Positions 4,904 through 6,790 of a DNA stretch of 6,790 bases are shown here, piece by piece. Positions within the stretch are counted from its first letter, which is position 1. Each line of letters begins with the position of its first letter. The notes under the pieces were generated by a model. That model saw only the letters and a program-made list of their open reading frames with translations, was not told the origin of the DNA and ran no database searches. The stretch comes from Candidatus Poseidoniales archaeon. Lineage in GTDB: Archaea > Thermoplasmatota > Poseidoniia > Poseidoniales > Poseidoniaceae. The DNA is taken from positions 1-6,790 of the forward strand of contig QXYA01000158.1 of NCBI GenBank assembly GCA_009887135.1, written 5' to 3'. The position numbers and the translations under genes are program-made.

Positions 4904-6790
4904 TCAATTATCCGATTGCTCTTCGCCTTCAAGGGGCATATCATCAGTTCGCTGACGAGGCGGAACAACTTTTTCTTCTTTGGATAAGACGTTCTTTACT
5001 TCTGTGATGATGTTCTCAACAAGTTTAGGACCCCATCCTCTCCATGAAGCAACTTTTTGCTTGTCCGCACGTGTCATTTGAATGACTGCTTTCGGAGTAC
5101 GTATGCCAAATCCAGCAAGAGAACGAGCTCTTGAACGGCCAACATGGCGTATCTTCACCAATTGGAGAAGGTCTTCTTTGCATCCATGTCGAACACGTTG
5201 ACGGAGTAGATCAAGATCTTTCGAAAGTTGAGTCAATACCGGCATGTGTTCGTCAGCAAACACATCATCATTTAGCAAGATTTCACGAGCACCGTAGAGA
5301 AGCCATTCCATCAAATCGACACGATGATGAACGTCTCCTGGTGATACGTCAAGTTGCTTTTCGATCTCTCGCATTGTTTCTTCTTCAAACCAATGCTCAA
5401 TGCACCATGCCGATTTCACCAGACCGAGGTGCCGTTCTTCATACGACATGTCATGAAGAAGTTCATCTTCGACAGATGCGGCTTTGAGTTGAAGATCTGA
5501 GCCGAGAGTTAAATCTGCAGTCTTAGCCCACAACGAAGCAAAATCAGGCGTACTGCAAGCAAGGTGAGTTAGTCCGAATTGAGTTACTGGGGCGTCGCCA
5601 CGAACCATTCGTCGAACCGCTCTTCTCATTCCAGTTCTCATAATCGATGCCGAAAGTGGGTCGAGATACAATTGAGCAATCCTCTCGCCCATCGCAGTAG
5701 CTTCGTAGCGCATTGCAGGATGCTCCCCTTTTTGCTGACTCCAGCCTCCAACCTGGTTCATTGAAGAAGCAGATACAAAACTGAGGGAAGGTTTGGTATG
5801 CGGTGATGAATTTCTAGATGGTTGCTCTTGGGGGGAAGTAATGCTTACTCCACCTGCATCTTGAGCAATAGTGACCCAGACAGGGACCTCATCTTCCCAA
5901 GTTTCTTCTTCATCTATGCCAGAGTTTGCAATACGATCCTGATATTGTTCATCGACACCTAACCGTCGAAGGAATCTTTCCTCGACAAGCCAATCCAACA
6001 TTGTATCAAGCCGTTCTTGAAGTTGTGTGGAAGGCATAGTCGTGCCAAGGAATGTGGCCCCAAAGAAGGCGCCAATCGAGTGTCGGTGAAGCAAACCTCC
6101 TGTTGCCACTGAAGACAAAAGATGCATTCGCATTGCTGGTTCAGCAGCCAGTTTGGAGGTGATGTCTTCGATTGGGCCAAAGAAATATCGCTCACTAACA
6201 TCGTCAGCAACCTGCCATCCATCTGTGCCCTTACAAAGAATCCATGCTTCACCGATGTCATCATAACGAGGTCTACCAGCTCTACCAAGCATCTGGTGTA
6301 CTTCCATAACCGGTAATGGCCGACTCATTCCATCGTCCCAACGTTTGATGTCTCGTACCAGAACTCTCCTGGCGGGTAAATTCACTCCTGCTGCTAAGGT
6401 TGGAGTTGCACAAAGCGCTAGAAGCAAGCCTTTCTTGAAAGCCCCTTCAATCACTTGGCGTTGTCGGTGTGTCAATCCAGCATGATGGAATGCAACGCCT
6501 CCTCGAACGCACAAAGCCAGTGTTTCCCCCATACTTGTCTGGGTTCTTCCCTCGAGAGAATCTGCTATCTGTTCGAGTTCAATCAACCGCTCTGGTTGTT
6601 CTTTGGCGAATCGTTTTTTTACACGTGCAGAAAGTTTCTTGGCCTCAGATTGTGCACTCCTTCGAGTTCCAACGAAAACCAATACTTGGCCACCTTGGTC
6701 AATACTATCGTTGAGAACAATCCAGGAAGGATGGCTTAAAGGTCCTTCGAGATGCCTTGGAGGTGAAAGGGGTTGTACAGTATTGTCAAT
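4904..6790 (-). CDS. hel308: Hel308 superfamily 2 DNA helicase (N-terminus beyond window)
   Basis: Hel308 is an ATP-dependent 3'-5' DNA helicase that acts at stalled forks and loads on single-stranded DNA, related to eukaryotic HELQ and the Pol theta helicase domain. The frame is open from the window edge, showing 628 residues; the missing N-terminal third should carry Walker A and DExH. Visible are RecA domain 2 with motif IV (GQVLVFVGTRRSA, about 6650-6690), FHHAGL, motif V (ATPTLAAGVNLPARRV, 6362-6409) and motif VI (QMLGRAGRPRYD, 6260-6295); the winged helix (ERYFFGPIEDITSKLAAEPA onward); the ratchet helix domain beginning LYLDPLSASIMRTGMRRAV and QFGLTHLACSTPD; and a C-terminal helix-hairpin-helix domain (LVKIRHVGRSRARSLAGFG, then WRGWGPKLVENI). 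The tail is acidic (EGEEQSDN). Roughly 80 unusual residues (bases about 5708-5950) lie between winged helix and ratchet. cgi121 follows after 27 nt, probably co-transcribed. Confidence 0.95.
   Translation of the reverse strand: MDNTVQPLSPPRHLEGPLSHPSWIVLNDSIDQGGQVLVFVGTRRSAQSEAKKLSARVKKRFAKEQPERLIELEQIADSLEGRTQTSMGETLALCVRGGVAFHHAGLTHRQRQVIEGAFKKGLLLALCATPTLAAGVNLPARRVLVRDIKRWDDGMSRPLPVMEVHQMLGRAGRPRYDDIGEAWILCKGTDGWQVADDVSERYFFGPIEDITSKLAAEPAMRMHLLSSVATGGLLHRHSIGAFFGATFLGTTMPSTQLQERLDTMLDWLVEERFLRRLGVDEQYQDRIANSGIDEEETWEDEVPVWVTIAQDAGGVSITSPQEQPSRNSSPHTKPSLSFVSASSMNQVGGWSQQKGEHPAMRYEATAMGERIAQLYLDPLSASIMRTGMRRAVRRMVRGDAPVTQFGLTHLACSTPDFASLWAKTADLTLGSDLQLKAASVEDELLHDMSYEERHLGLVKSAWCIEHWFEEETMREIEKQLDVSPGDVHHRVDLMEWLLYGAREILLNDDVFADEHMPVLTQLSKDLDLLRQRVRHGCKEDLLQLVKIRHVGRSRARSLAGFGIRTPKAVIQMTRADKQKVASWRGWGPKLVENIITEVKNVLSKEEKVVPPRQRTDDMPLEGEEQSDN

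Noticed and set aside
4714..4968. Minus-strand open frame spanning the hel308-cgi121 junction
   Set aside because: It is a shadow in a different frame from both genes, which each show family motifs across their parts of the region.
5708..5950. Intein or mobile insertion in hel308
   Set aside because: The inserted segment is too short for an intein, has no terminal Cys/Ser ... His-Asn splicing residues, and no flanking repeats or endonuclease motif.

Overview
The window looks like archaeal chromosome, most likely a euryarchaeon. Three of its five genes belong to archaeal/eukaryotic information-processing families that bacteria lack or rarely carry: a Hel308 DNA helicase, a KEOPS subunit Cgi121, and a multi-OB-fold RPA with the N-terminal helical domain seen in haloarchaeal RPAs. 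Moderate base composition and lack of extreme acidity argue against a halophile. A marine Thermoplasmatota lineage (Poseidoniales, formerly Marine Group II) is my best guess, but it is an inference from protein style and not from any marker gene.

All five genes lie on the minus strand, so transcription runs from high to low coordinates. From the right edge: hel308 (4904-6790, its N-terminal third cut off by the window end); 27 nt; cgi121 (4346-4876); a 65-nt gap with a possible promoter and an inverted repeat; tldD (2841-4280); a 4-nt ATGA overlap; tldE/pmbA (1435-2844); a 143-nt gap; rpa (1-1291, its C-terminus cut off by the left edge). The plus strand shows no credible gene. The rpa reading frame has a non-ATG start and no stop inside the window, so it is easy to miss; it is open for 430 codons.

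Functionally the window groups replication-fork and repair proteins (Hel308 and RPA, which are known to interact in some archaea), a tRNA t6A modification subunit (Cgi121), and the TldD/TldE heterodimeric metalloprotease. TldD keeps its HExxxH zinc motif (HEALGH) and the distal cysteine ligand; TldE lacks the motif, as expected of the non-catalytic partner. I see no mobile element, CRISPR, tRNA/rRNA or defence system.

The points most worth a second look are an approximately 80-residue Ser-rich, acidic insertion in Hel308 between the winged helix and ratchet domains; the tldE-rpa gap, which holds a possible short upstream ORF whose TGA overlaps a possible rpa TTG start; and the in-frame arrangement of hel308 and cgi121, separated by a single UGA. 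No clearly new system is visible.
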